Notes: generated from the letters alone by a model not told the origin. A stretch of 64,000 nucleotides of DNA from Nocardiopsis flavescens (GCF_900141985.1 NZ_FQZK01000015.1:1-64000), one strand, 5' to 3'. Shown: positions 1 to 8,994, counted from the stretch's first letter. Made by a program: numbers and translations.

Positions 1-953
1 CGCCGTTGGTGGATGGGTTGGTGGGGTTCTGTCGGCGGTGGCGTCCGGACCTGGTGGTGTGGGAGCCGCTGACGTTCGCGGCGCCGGTGGCCGCGGAGAG
101 CCTGGGCGTGCCCCATGTCCGGTTCCTGTGGGGGCTGGACCTGATCGGGCGGGCCCGCCACCACCACCTGGCGCGGCGTCCGCCGGACGCGCCCCGGCCC
201 GATCCGCTGACGGACTGGATGGGGCACATGGCCCGCCGGTCCGGGACGGTGTTCACCGAGCGGATGACCCGGGGGCACCTGACCCTGGACCCGTTCCCCG
301 ACCCGCTGGCGCTGGACCCGGTCCCGGGCGTGGACCGGCTGCCGGTGCGCTACATCCCCTACAACGGGCGGGCCGTCTCGCCGGGGTGGCTGGCCGGGGC
401 CCGCTCGGGGCGTGCGCGGGTGTGCCTGACCCTGGGCGCGACCGCGGTGGACCGGCTGCACACCGGGACCGGTCTGGACGTGAACGGGCTGGTGCGGGCG
501 CTGGCCGCGACGGGGGCCGAGGTGGTGCTGGCGTTGACCCCGGACCAGCTGGACGCGTTGCGGGACCCGCCCGAGGGGGTGGTCGCGGCGGGTCCCACCC
601 CGTTGCACACCCTGCTGCCGACCTGTGACGCGGTGGTCCACCACGGGGGTGTGGGGACGCTGTGCACCGCGATGGTGCACGGGGTGCCGCAGCTGGTGCT
701 GCCGCAGGTGATCGCTCCGATGTACATCTACGACGAGCCGGTGCTGGCGGAGCGGCTGGACCGGCAGGGGGCGGGGCTGACGGTGCGGTCGGCGGTGCTG
801 GAGGGCGGGGAGCTGACGGGGATGCTGGCCCGGCTGCTGGAGGGCCGGGAGCACCGGGAGGCGGCCCGGGACCTGGCGGCGCAGGCCCTCGCGATGCCCG
901 GGCCGGGCCGGACCGCCCACACCCTGCACCACCTCACACACACGGGGGTGTGA
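1..953 (+). CDS. Macrolide-type glycosyltransferase, 5' end outside window
   Basis: C-terminal part of a GT-B glycosyltransferase of the EryCIII/DesVII type, which moves a deoxysugar from an NDP-sugar to a polyketide or other aglycone. The frame is open to the left edge. About 315 residues are visible against roughly 400 in the family, so the N-terminal acceptor domain is partly missing. The nucleotide-sugar motif VVHHGGVGT followed by GVPQLVLPQ lies near nucleotides 630-700. Many members need a P450-like activator protein, and none is visible here. The deoxysugar genes at 2809-5546 fit as providers of its donor. The aglycone genes presumably lie to the left. The family is clear; the substrate is unknown. 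Confidence 0.9.
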   Translation, partial: PLVDGLVGFCRRWRPDLVVWEPLTFAAPVAAESLGVPHVRFLWGLDLIGRARHHHLARRPPDAPRPDPLTDWMGHMARRSGTVFTERMTRGHLTLDPFPDPLALDPVPGVDRLPVRYIPYNGRAVSPGWLAGARSGRARVCLTLGATAVDRLHTGTGLDVNGLVRALAATGAEVVLALTPDQLDALRDPPEGVVAAGPTPLHTLLPTCDAVVHHGGVGTLCTAMVHGVPQLVLPQVIAPMYIYDEPVLAERLDRQGAGLTVRSAVLEGGELTGMLARLLEGREHREAARDLAAQALAMPGPGRTAHTLHHLTHTGV

Positions 954-957
954 GGTG

Positions 958-1263
958 TCAGGCCCCGGGGACGGCTCCCTGCTCGTTCTCCACCCGGTCC
1001 TGCCCCTTCTCCACCCGCTCGATGATGAAGTCGGCGAAGTCCTCGAACGAACCGCCCTTGAAGTCGACCATCTGCTCCAGCAGCTCGACGCTGTAGAGGT
1101 CCTCCAGCATCAGCGTGAGCTGGACGACGGCGAAGGAGCCGATGTCCTCCATCTGCTCGGGCTCGGGGAGGTCGTACTGCGGCTCGCTGTGGGTGAACAT
1201 GAGCACGGTCATCGCCTGGATCTTGATCTGGGCGATCAGCTCGTCGCGGTCAATGGAGGGCAT
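958..1263 (-). CDS. Acyl carrier protein-like protein
   Basis: Small acidic, helical protein of 101 residues. The segment DIGSFAVVQLTLMLEDLY aligns with the acyl-carrier-protein pattern LGLDSLDVVELVMALEEEF. The candidate phosphopantetheine serine sits in GSF rather than the usual DSL, so modification is possible but not certain. The start used is an internal ATG preceded by AGAAAGG with 9 nt spacing; an upstream ATG at 1296 would add 11 residues without a good ribosome site. It converges on the glycosyltransferase with a 4-bp gap and follows the gene at 1325-1855 by about 60 bp. A discrete carrier protein at the edge of a biosynthetic cluster is reasonable. It could also be a carrier-like protein with no acyl chemistry. 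Confidence 0.6.
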   Translation of the reverse strand: MPSIDRDELIAQIKIQAMTVLMFTHSEPQYDLPEPEQMEDIGSFAVVQLTLMLEDLYSVELLEQMVDFKGGSFEDFADFIIERVEKGQDRVENEQGAVPGA

Positions 1264-1324
1264 GCGGAACGGCCTTTCTCGATGGGGGTGGATCATACGG
1301 ACGGCGCGGACGGGACGTCGACCG

Positions 1325-1855
1325 TCAGTCCCTGCCGCTCAGGACGCGGAGGAAGACCGAGGCGATCTTCTGCCAGTCCTCCCGGGAGATGACGAACGTC
1401 CGGCGGCCCGCCGCCCTCGCGGCGAGGTCGCCGGGCGGTTCGGCGACCTCCAGGAGCATCGCCGGGTACGCCTCGATCGTCGCCAGGTGGTCCTCCTCCG
1501 GCCAGAAGTAGATCCGATCCGCGTCCCACTCGGCGAAGATGTGGTTGATCATCAGCAGGTTCGCCTCGATGCCGAGCCCCCTGACCAGGGCGTCGGTGTC
1601 GCTGACCATCTCGATGGCGCGGGAGCCGGCGATCCCCTCCACACCGTGCACGGACACCAGGGCCACCGTCCTGCCGTGGACGGTCTCCTCGACGCGGAAC
1701 ACCGCGTCGGCGCCGCCGGCGCAGTCCCGCGCGAGCCCGGGGGCCCCGGGGTGGTCGCCCAGCCCCCAGGCGGCGAGGGCCTCGCTCGGCTCGCGGACGG
1801 GCAGCGGCACCGGGTCTATCCGTGTCCTCCGGGTCCGGACCTGTGCGTGGGACAT
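1325..1855 (-). CDS. Hypothetical protein beside ACP-like gene
   Basis: A 176-residue soluble protein that I do not recognise. It starts with an ATG 8 nt after a textbook AGGAGG. There is no signal peptide or membrane segment. The middle carries a mixed alpha/beta pattern (FRVEETVHGRTVALVSVHG, then INHIFAEWDADRIYFWPEED) and the C-terminus is basic-hydrophobic (REDWQKIASVFLRVL). It lies just upstream of the ACP-like gene on the same strand with a gap of about 60 bp, so the two are probably co-transcribed. A partner role with the carrier protein is an inference from position only. Codon use is typical of the region, which supports a real gene. Confidence 0.6.
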   Translation of the reverse strand: MSHAQVRTRRTRIDPVPLPVREPSEALAAWGLGDHPGAPGLARDCAGGADAVFRVEETVHGRTVALVSVHGVEGIAGSRAIEMVSDTDALVRGLGIEANLLMINHIFAEWDADRIYFWPEEDHLATIEAYPAMLLEVAEPPGDLAARAAGRRTFVISREDWQKIASVFLRVLSGRD

Positions 1856-2003
1856 GCCTCAATCCTCCTGGCCGTCGGTACCGCGCCGCCGCGACGGCGG
1901 CGGGCGGGCCCCCCGGGGGCCGGGGAGCATGGGGGGACGCTAACGGCACGGGGACACCACGGGAAGCGGACCGGGAACCACCCACGTCAGCGGGACCGCC
2001 GGA

Positions 2004-2021
2004 TGTCCCGCTGGCGGGACA
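2004..2021. promoter_or_regulatory. 18-bp perfect palindrome, candidate operator
   Basis: TGTCCCGC-TG-GCGGGACA is a perfect 8-2-8 inverted repeat, 46 bp upstream of the SDR start and between two divergent genes. Its place and symmetry fit a dimeric repressor site for the SDR and/or the 1325-1855 operon. No cognate regulator is visible in the neighbourhood. Confidence 0.5.
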
Positions 2022-2067
2022 CGTGCTAGTGACTCTGCGACCGGCGGCGACGGAGGACGGGGCGGAC

Positions 2068-2808
2068 ATGGGCGAGGCGGTCGTACTGGTGACGGGGGGC
2101 TCCCGGGGCGTGGGCGCGGAGGTGGCGGGCCTGCTCGCCGAGCGCGGGGACGTCGGGACCGTGGTGGTGAACCACCGGGACGGGAACAAGGCGTGGATGG
2201 CCCGCGCCGTCGCGGCGCGGGTCGAGGCCGCGGGCCGCCGCGCCCTGGTCCTGCGCGCCGACCTCACCGACCCCGACGAGACGCGGGGCATGCTCGCGGA
2301 CCTGGAGGAGTCCGCCGGCCGGCTGGACGGCCTCGTGCTGAACGCCAGCGGGGGGCTCGAACGCTGGGCGGACGAGGGGTACGCGATGCGCATCAACGCC
2401 GACTCCCCCGTCCGGCTGGTCGACGCCGCCCTCCCGCTGATGCGGCCCGGGGGGCGCATCGCGTTCGTGACCTCGCACTGGGCGCACTTCGAGCGCTACG
2501 AGTCGCCGGTGTACGCGCCGGTGGCGCGCAGCAAGCAGGCGGGCGAGGCCGCCCTGCGCGCGCGGTCCGCGCGGCTCGCGGCCCGCGGCGTGGCGCTGAC
2601 GGTGGTGAGCGGCGACGTCATCGCCGACAGCCCCATCGCCCTGATGCTCGACCGGCTGAACCCGGGCTGGCTGGCGGCGCGGCGCGACCGCGTGGGCCCG
2701 CTCCCCGACACCCGGGCGTTCGCCGGCGCCATCGCGGACGCCGCCGTACCGGACGGGCGGGGCGCCCGCCCGCCCGCCACGGTGTACGTCGGCAGCACGC
2801 GGATGTGA
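2068..2808 (+). CDS. Short-chain dehydrogenase/reductase
   Basis: A 246-residue Rossmann-fold oxidoreductase of the SDR superfamily, with the N-terminal cofactor motif TGGSRGVG at about residues 8-15 and NASGG in the NAG position. The catalytic YxxxK is not canonical: the sequence reads YAPVARSKQAGE, putting tyrosine seven residues before the lysine. It may therefore belong to an atypical or weakly catalytic SDR subgroup. The ATG follows GGAGG; longer upstream starts lack a better site. It ends exactly where the convergent RmlD-like gene ends. A role in tailoring the adjacent product is possible from position only. Confidence 0.8.
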   Translation: MGEAVVLVTGGSRGVGAEVAGLLAERGDVGTVVVNHRDGNKAWMARAVAARVEAAGRRALVLRADLTDPDETRGMLADLEESAGRLDGLVLNASGGLERWADEGYAMRINADSPVRLVDAALPLMRPGGRIAFVTSHWAHFERYESPVYAPVARSKQAGEAALRARSARLAARGVALTVVSGDVIADSPIALMLDRLNPGWLAARRDRVGPLPDTRAFAGAIADAAVPDGRGARPPATVYVGSTRM

Positions 2809-3672
2809 TCAGGACCGCGGGACCATCTCCCGCAGGGCCTCGGCGAGCGCCTCGGACCAGTCCCGGAGCGGCGCCGCGCCCCAGTCCGCCCACCGGTCGC
2901 CCCCCAGCACGCTGTACGAGGGCCGGTCCGCCGCGCGCGGGAACCGGTCGTCGGGGCAGGGGGACACGAGCGCGGGGTCGGCCCCCGCCAGGGCGTAGAC
3001 GGCGCGGGCCAGCCCGAACCAGGTCGTCCGCCCGCCGTTGACCGCGTGCAGGACGCCGACCGCGTCCGCGCGGCGCCCCGCCCAGAGGACGCGTTCGGCG
3101 AGGTCCCGCGACCAGGTGGGCTGGCCCACCTGGGTGTCGACGACCTCGGAGGACAGGCCCCGCGCGGCGCGGCCGGCCATCGTGCCGACGAAACTGCGCC
3201 CGTGCGCCCCGTAGAGCCAGGAGGTCCGCAGGACCACCGAGCGGTCCGGCAGCGTCCCCAGCACGGCGTCCTCCCCGTCGCGCTTGGTCAGCGCGTAGAC
3301 GGAGCACGGGTCGGTCGGGCAGTCCTCGGCGTACGGGGTGGACCGGCCCCGGCCGGAGAAGACGTAGTCGGTCGAGATGTGCACCAGTCGGGCGCTCCCC
3401 CGCGCGCACGCGCGCGCGAGGTGGCCGGGCGCCGCCGCGTTGACCTCGCGGGCCCGCTCCGGCTCCGCCTCGGCCCCGTCCACGTCGGTGTAGGCGGCGC
3501 AGTTGACCACCACGTCGGGACGGCGCCCCCGCACGAAGGCGTCCACGGCGTCGGGCCGGGTGACGTCCAGCAGGGACCGCGGCGGTGCGAGCACCTCCTC
3601 GCCCGCCCCCTCCAGCACCCGCACCACGTCGTGTCCCAGGGTCCCGCCGGCCCCGGTGACCAACCATCGCAT
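2809..3672 (-). CDS. dTDP-4-keto-6-deoxyhexose reductase (RmlD/RfbD family)
   Basis: Extended SDR of 287 residues that reduces the C4 ketone of a dTDP-4-keto-6-deoxyhexose with NAD(P)H. Visible are the N-terminal TGAGGTLG nucleotide motif, NCAAYTDVDGAE, STDYVFSGRG, the catalytic YALTK and the RTSWLYG segment, all typical of RmlD. The ATG lies 7 nt after GAGGAGG. The length is normal. Beside an RmlC-type epimerase and an aldo/keto reductase it probably sets the C4 configuration of an antibiotic sugar. A housekeeping rhamnose role is less likely because rmlA and rmlB are not adjacent. Confidence 0.88.
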   Translation of the reverse strand: MRWLVTGAGGTLGHDVVRVLEGAGEEVLAPPRSLLDVTRPDAVDAFVRGRRPDVVVNCAAYTDVDGAEAEPERAREVNAAAPGHLARACARGSARLVHISTDYVFSGRGRSTPYAEDCPTDPCSVYALTKRDGEDAVLGTLPDRSVVLRTSWLYGAHGRSFVGTMAGRAARGLSSEVVDTQVGQPTWSRDLAERVLWAGRRADAVGVLHAVNGGRTTWFGLARAVYALAGADPALVSPCPDDRFPRAADRPSYSVLGGDRWADWGAAPLRDWSEALAEALREMVPRS

Positions 3673-3831
3673 CGGCCGTCCTCCTCACGGTGTCCGAGCC
3701 CGCGGCCGTTCCGCGGGACCCGGCCGGGCAATACGCTGCGCACTGTCGGCTCCCGGCACGCGGCTCCCCAACGGCGGCCTCCGAGCGGCGCGCGACTCGC
3801 CCCCCGGGGGTCCAGGAAGGCCTTCCCCAGC

Positions 3832-4476
3832 ATGCAAGCACGCAGATTAGCGATCGACGGAGCGTTCGAGTTCACCGCTGCGGTGTATCCCGACGACCGC
3901 GGCCTCGTGGCCACCCACTTCCACGAGGCGTCCTTCGCTGAGGCGACCGGGGGCGTCCTCTTCCCCGTCGCGCAGACCCTGCACAGCCGCTCGCACGCGA
4001 ACGTCGTGCGGGGGGTGCACTACACCGCCGTGCCCCCCGGGGCCGCCAAGTACGTGTACTCCTCCGCGGGCCGCTCCCTGGACATCGTCGTCGACATCCG
4101 CGTCGGCTCGCCGACCTACGGGCTGTGGGACTCGGTCGTCCTGGACCAGCGGGACCACCGGGCCCTCTACCTGCCGACGGGGGTGGGCCACGTGTTCATC
4201 TCGCTGGAGGAGGGGACGGTCATGACGTACATGCTCTCCGCCCCCTACGTGGGCGGGCGCGAGATGGCGCTGTCCCCGCTCGACCCGGCCTTGGGGCTCC
4301 CCCTGCCCGGCGCCCCCGAACCCCTGCTGTCCCGGCGCGACCTGGAGGCGCCGACACTGGAGGAGGCCCGGGTCCGGGGCCTGCTGCCCGTCTACGGCGA
4401 GTGCCTGCGGTGGGAGAGGTCCCACCTCGCGGCCACCCCGCGCGCCCTGCCCGAAAACCCGCCCCCTACCGTCTGA
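3832..4476 (+). CDS. dTDP-4-keto-6-deoxyhexose epimerase (RmlC family)
   Basis: Cupin-fold epimerase of 214 residues that inverts C5, or C3 and C5, of a dTDP-4-keto-6-deoxyhexose. RmlC hallmarks are visible: ANVVRGVHYTAVPPGAAKYV with the active-site histidine, then DIVVDIRVGSPTYG and the YLPTGVGHVFISLEEGT strand. The ATG is preceded by AGGAAGG at about 12 nt. The length fits macrolide-cluster members. The gene is divergent from the RmlD-like gene and runs toward the aldo/keto reductase 83 bp downstream. It implies that the finished sugar is probably an L-sugar. Whether it acts at C3, C5 or both cannot be told. Confidence 0.88.
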   Translation: MQARRLAIDGAFEFTAAVYPDDRGLVATHFHEASFAEATGGVLFPVAQTLHSRSHANVVRGVHYTAVPPGAAKYVYSSAGRSLDIVVDIRVGSPTYGLWDSVVLDQRDHRALYLPTGVGHVFISLEEGTVMTYMLSAPYVGGREMALSPLDPALGLPLPGAPEPLLSRRDLEAPTLEEARVRGLLPVYGECLRWERSHLAATPRALPENPPPTV

Positions 4477-4559
4477 AAGCGCCGGAAGGCCGCGCCGCGG
4501 CCGGTCCCGACCCCGTGACCGACTTCTGCACCGGACAGGACACGACCACAGGAATGGCG

Positions 4560-5546
4560 ATGCAGTACACGACTCTCGGCCGTACCGCGCTACAGGTGAG
4601 CAGGCTGTGCCTGGGGACGCTGAACCTCGGCGTCAACCTGCCCAAGGACGACAGCTTCGCGCTGCTGGACAGCGCCCTCGACGCCGGCATCAATTTCATC
4701 GACACGGCCGACCAGTACGGGTGGCAGGTGCACAAGGGCTGGACCGAGGAACTGCTCGGGGAGTGGTTCGCCCTGGGCGGCGGGCGGCGCGAGAAGATGG
4801 TCCTGGGGACGAAGGTGTTCACCCCCATGAGCGACTGGCCCAACGAGGGCGGGCTCTCGGCCCGGCACATCATCTCCGCCTGCGACGCGTCGCTGCGCCG
4901 GCTGCGCACCGACTGGATCGACCTCTACCAGATGCACCATATCGACCGGAGCGCCCCCTGGGAGGAGGTCTGGCAGGCGATGGAGATCCTCGTCCGCCAG
5001 GGGAAGGTCCGCTACGTGGGCTCCTCCAACTTCGCGGGCTGGCACCTGGTCGCGGCCCAGGAGGCCGCCGCCCGGCGGCACTTCCTGGGGCTGGTCTCGG
5101 AGCAGTCCTGCTACAACCTGGTCCGCCGGCACATCGAGCTGGAGGTCATCCCGGCCGCGCGCGCGTACGGGATCGGCGTGGTCGTCTGGTCCCCGCTGCA
5201 CGGCGGCCTCCTGGGCGGGGCGCTGCGCAAGCTGGAGCAGGGGACCGCGGTGAAGACCGCGCGGGGGCGGGCCATGGAGGCGATGCCCGTGCTGGAGCCC
5301 GTGATCGCCGACTACGAGGCGCTCTGCGAGGAGCGGGGGCTCAAGCCCGCCCAGGTCGCCATGCGCTGGGTGCTCTCCCGGCCGGGGGTGACGTCGATGG
5401 TCATCGGCCCCCGCACGGAGGGCCACCTCTCCGACGCCCTGGACGTCCTGGAGGCCGAGGAGGACCCGGAGCTGTTCCGCGAGCTGGAGCGCCTCTTCCC
5501 GCCCATCGGCAACGGGGGGCCGGGCCCCGAGGCCTGGGCCTGGTGA
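4560..5546 (+). CDS. Aldo/keto reductase, deoxysugar 2,3-reductase type
   Basis: A 328-residue NADPH-dependent aldo/keto reductase resembling the EryBII/AveBVIII group, which works with the 2,3-dehydratase in making 2,6-dideoxysugars. The catalytic tetrad is visible: Asp and Tyr in DTADQYG, Lys in LGTKVF and His in LYQMHHID. SSNFAGWH, VVWSPLHGGLLGG and MVIGPRTEGHL complete the barrel. The chosen ATG lies 6 nt after AGGA; an ATG two codons earlier is too close to that site. It follows the epimerase in the same direction. A general aldo/keto reductase role cannot be excluded, but the deoxysugar context makes the specialised one likely. Confidence 0.85.
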   Translation: MQYTTLGRTALQVSRLCLGTLNLGVNLPKDDSFALLDSALDAGINFIDTADQYGWQVHKGWTEELLGEWFALGGGRREKMVLGTKVFTPMSDWPNEGGLSARHIISACDASLRRLRTDWIDLYQMHHIDRSAPWEEVWQAMEILVRQGKVRYVGSSNFAGWHLVAAQEAAARRHFLGLVSEQSCYNLVRRHIELEVIPAARAYGIGVVVWSPLHGGLLGGALRKLEQGTAVKTARGRAMEAMPVLEPVIADYEALCEERGLKPAQVAMRWVLSRPGVTSMVIGPRTEGHLSDALDVLEAEEDPELFRELERLFPPIGNGGPGPEAWAW

Positions 5547-5751
5547 CCGGGCGCCGCCTGCGCCCGCCCTCCTTCCCCTAGGGTGTGCCGCGTTCGGCGG
5601 CCCCTGGCGGATCTCGTCCGGGAGAGGCCGCCTCCACCGGCTTTCCGCGAGGAGGATGCAAGGCGATCATGGTCGAGAAAAGCAGGTTGGAAGGTGTCTC
5701 CGGCACCGGGGGGAGAACGGCGGGCCGCGCGTCCGCGCAGGGGGCGCTCCC

Positions 5752-8700
5752 GTGAAGAAACTGGCGCTGCTCTCCCTGAAGCACAGATCCGCGGTCGTCA
5801 TCCTCTCGATCGCCGCGCTGTTCGGCTGCGCGTTCGCCGTCAACGGCGCCCAGCGCGAACTCATGCCGTCCATGGAGATCCCCATGGTCATGGTGGACGC
5901 CACGTACTACGGCGCCTCCCCCCGGGCGGTCGAGGACGAGGTGACGGTCCCCCTCGAACAGGCGCTCCGCTCGGTCCCGGACATCGAGTCCTTCCACTCG
6001 GTGTCCTCGGAGGGCCGCTCCCGCGTGACCCTGGAGTTCGACTTCGGCGTGTCGGCCGAGACCGTGCTCCGGGACGTGCGCCGGGCCACGGACGAGGCCG
6101 CGGCCTCGCTCCCGGACGAGGTCGAGGTGTTCGCGCAGTCGTTCAGCTCCGTGGACATCCCCGTCGTCATGCTCGCGGTGAGCGGGGACCCCGAGGCGGG
6201 CGGCGAGCAGGCGCTCGCCCCGGCCCTGGAGCAGCGCGTGGTCCCCGAACTGGAGGACGTCGAGGGCGTCCGGACGGTGGTCGTCAACGGGATCCGCGAG
6301 CGCACCGTCACCGTCCGGGTCGACGAGGAGGCCCTGGAGGACGCCGACCTGACCAAGGCCGACGTCCTGGCCTCGCTGGAGGAGAACGGGGCCCGGATCC
6401 CGGGCGGCCCGGTCCACGAGGACGACGGCGAGTTCAACGTCACCACGGGCTCCTCCCTCGAATCGCTGGAGGACGTGGAGAACGTCCGGGTGGCCCCCCG
6501 CGAGGCCGTGACCGCGAGCGGGTTCGGGGCACAGGGTTCCATTCCGGACTCGGTCCCGGTCCACGAGGTCGCCGAGGTGGAGCTGGAGACCGACGCGGCG
6601 TCGACGATCACCCGCACCAACGGGCAGCCCAGCCTGGGGGTGGTCATCACCAAGAACCCCGACGGCAACGTCATGGAGATCTCCCAGGCCGTGCACGCGG
6701 GCGTGGACGGGTGGGAGGACGCGCTCGGCGACGGGGCCGAGATCACGGTCGTCTCCGACCAGGCCCCGCCGATCGAGGACTCGATCTCCTCCGTCATCGA
6801 GGAGGGCTACGTCGGTATCGCCTTCGCGGTCCTGGCCATCCTCGCCTTCCTGCTGTCCGTGCGCTCGACGCTGGTCGTCTCCGTCGCCATCCCCCTGTCG
6901 ATCCTGCTCTCCCTGGCCGGGACGCAGCTGCTGGGGTACTCCCTCAACCTGGTCACCCTGGGCGCGATCGCCGTGACCATCGGGCGCCTGGTGGACGACG
7001 CGATCGTCATCCTCGAGAACGTGCAGCGGCACATGACCTTCACCGAGGACCGGATGACGGCGGTCCGCGAGGGCACGCTGGAGGTCACTCCGGCGATCGT
7101 CTCCTCCACCCTCGTGACGCTGATGGGCTTCGTGCCGTTCGTGTTCGTCACCGGGATGACGGGCGAGGTGTTCCGCCCGTTCGCGCTGACCGTCTCCCTG
7201 GTCCTGGTCACCTCGATGCTGGCCGCCCTCACCGTCGTACCGACCCTGTCGTACCTGTTCGTGCGGCCGGGGTACGGGTTCCGCCGGCGCGCCGCCGCGG
7301 CGGACGGCGTCCCCGAGCCCTCGCCGCTCCAGCGCGGCTACCGCTCCGTCGTCCGCTGGGCCACCGCCCACCGGGTCGCCACACTGGCCGCGGGCGCGGC
7401 GCTCTTCATCGCCACGATCGGCATCTCGCTGTCCCCCTGGCTCAAGACCGACTTCCTCGGCGAGGAGGGCCGCAACACCTTCCAGGCCGTGCAGGAGCTG
7501 CCCCCGTCGCTCTCCCCCGAGGAGGTCGACGCCGAGGCCGCCAAGGTCGAGGAGGCCCTCTCCGGGGCCGCCTGGGTGGACTCCTACCAGGTCACCATGG
7601 GCGGCAACAGCGTCACCTCGGCGCTGGGCGGCGGCGGTGTGGGCGACACCGTCTACAACGTCACCACCGACCCGGACGGCGACCTGGACACCCACTGGGA
7701 CCGGCTGGGCGAGCTGCTGGCCGGGGTGGACACGGAGTACCCGACCACCCTCGACGACGGGAGCACGGACGGGTCCTCGGGCATCACCGTGCACGTCGGC
7801 GCGCTGACCCCGGAGGTCGCGGCCGAGGCCGCGGACGAGGTGGTCGCGGCGCTCGAGGAGATCGACGACCTGGAGAACGTGCGGACCGACATCGGCGAGT
7901 CCGTCGTCACCTACGAGGTCGTGGTCGACGCCGAGGAGGCGGCGGACCGCGGGCTCACCGAGGGGGCCGTGGGCGCGGCGGTCTTCCAGGCCTTCCAGGG
8001 CACGGACGTGGGGACCGCGCGGGTCGACGGCCACCTGCGCGACGTCGTCGTGTACGTCGACGACGAGCCCGGGACCCTCGACGAGGTCGAGGACATCCGG
8101 GTGTCCACCCCCGACGGGAAGACCGTGCGGCTGTCGTCCGTGGCCGACGTCGTGGAGGTCGAGAGCCCGCTCTCGCGCGGCCGGCTGGACGGCGTCACCA
8201 GCGTCACGGTGACCGCATCGCCCGCCACCGAGGACATCGGCGCGCTGAGCACCCGGGTGGACGGGGTGCTGGACGGCCTCGACCTGCCGGAGGACGCCAC
8301 GGTGTCCACGGGCGGGGTCGCGGCCGACCAGGACGAGGCGTTCGAACAGATGTTCTATGCCATGTTCGCGGCGGTCATGATCTCCTACGTCATCCTGGTG
8401 GTGACCTTCCGGAGCCTGGTCCAGCCGCTGGTGCTGCTGGTCTCGGTGCCGTTCGCGGCCACCGGCTCGATCGGCCTGCTCCTGATCACGGGCATCCCCC
8501 TGGGCGTGCCCGCGCTCATCGGCCTGCTCATGCTGATCGGCGTGGTCGTCACGAACGCCATCGTGCTCATCGACCTGGTCAACCAGTACCGCGAGCGGGG
8601 CATGGAGCTGTCCGAGGCGGTCGTGCAGGGGTCGATGTACCGGGTGCGCCCCATCCTCATGACGGCGGTGGCGACCATCGCGGCCCTGCTGCCGCTGGCG

Positions 8701-8988
8701 TTCCAGTTCACCGACGGCGGGGGCGCGTTCATGACCCAGCCCCTGGCGATCGTCACCATCGGCGGGCTGTTCTCCTCGACGGTGCTGACGCTGGTGTTCG
8801 TCCCGGTGCTGTACACCATCGTCGAGCAGCGCAAGCTGCGGCGGGCGGAACGCCGGGAGGAGAAGCGGGAGAAGCGGCGCCTGAAGAAGGAGGCGGCCCG
8901 GACCGCCGCCGCGGGCGGGGACGGCGCGGGGTCCGCGGAGTCCGCGGAATCCCCCGGTGGGGAACCGCAGGACCCGCCCCGGGAGTGA
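5752..8988 (+). CDS. RND-family efflux transporter permease (SwrC/AcrB type)
   Basis: Proton-driven exporter of 1078 residues, normal length for the HAE1/AcrB-like RND family and close to Bacillus SwrC. A first helix follows KKLALLSLKHRSAVV. A large extracytoplasmic domain precedes a helix block containing GRLVDDAIVILENV, the paired-aspartate proton relay. A second external domain and helix block follow, then a lysine/arginine-rich tail. The start is GTG, 7 nt after AGGGGG. No membrane-fusion protein or outer channel is adjacent, as expected in a Gram-positive cell. Placed directly after the deoxysugar genes it could export the cluster product, but it could equally serve lipid or drug efflux. 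Confidence 0.92.
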   Translation: MKKLALLSLKHRSAVVILSIAALFGCAFAVNGAQRELMPSMEIPMVMVDATYYGASPRAVEDEVTVPLEQALRSVPDIESFHSVSSEGRSRVTLEFDFGVSAETVLRDVRRATDEAAASLPDEVEVFAQSFSSVDIPVVMLAVSGDPEAGGEQALAPALEQRVVPELEDVEGVRTVVVNGIRERTVTVRVDEEALEDADLTKADVLASLEENGARIPGGPVHEDDGEFNVTTGSSLESLEDVENVRVAPREAVTASGFGAQGSIPDSVPVHEVAEVELETDAASTITRTNGQPSLGVVITKNPDGNVMEISQAVHAGVDGWEDALGDGAEITVVSDQAPPIEDSISSVIEEGYVGIAFAVLAILAFLLSVRSTLVVSVAIPLSILLSLAGTQLLGYSLNLVTLGAIAVTIGRLVDDAIVILENVQRHMTFTEDRMTAVREGTLEVTPAIVSSTLVTLMGFVPFVFVTGMTGEVFRPFALTVSLVLVTSMLAALTVVPTLSYLFVRPGYGFRRRAAAADGVPEPSPLQRGYRSVVRWATAHRVATLAAGAALFIATIGISLSPWLKTDFLGEEGRNTFQAVQELPPSLSPEEVDAEAAKVEEALSGAAWVDSYQVTMGGNSVTSALGGGGVGDTVYNVTTDPDGDLDTHWDRLGELLAGVDTEYPTTLDDGSTDGSSGITVHVGALTPEVAAEAADEVVAALEEIDDLENVRTDIGESVVTYEVVVDAEEAADRGLTEGAVGAAVFQAFQGTDVGTARVDGHLRDVVVYVDDEPGTLDEVEDIRVSTPDGKTVRLSSVADVVEVESPLSRGRLDGVTSVTVTASPATEDIGALSTRVDGVLDGLDLPEDATVSTGGVAADQDEAFEQMFYAMFAAVMISYVILVVTFRSLVQPLVLLVSVPFAATGSIGLLLITGIPLGVPALIGLLMLIGVVVTNAIVLIDLVNQYRERGMELSEAVVQGSMYRVRPILMTAVATIAALLPLAFQFTDGGGAFMTQPLAIVTIGGLFSSTVLTLVFVPVLYTIVEQRKLRRAERREEKREKRRLKKEAARTAAAGGDGAGSAESAESPGGEPQDPPRE

Positions 8989-8994
8989 CCGGGA

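Noticed and set aside
5578..8034. 818-codon open frame antisense to the RND gene
   Set aside because: His/Asp/Arg/Gly-rich translation with no domains, fully opposite a clear RND transporter; a typical shadow in high-GC DNA.
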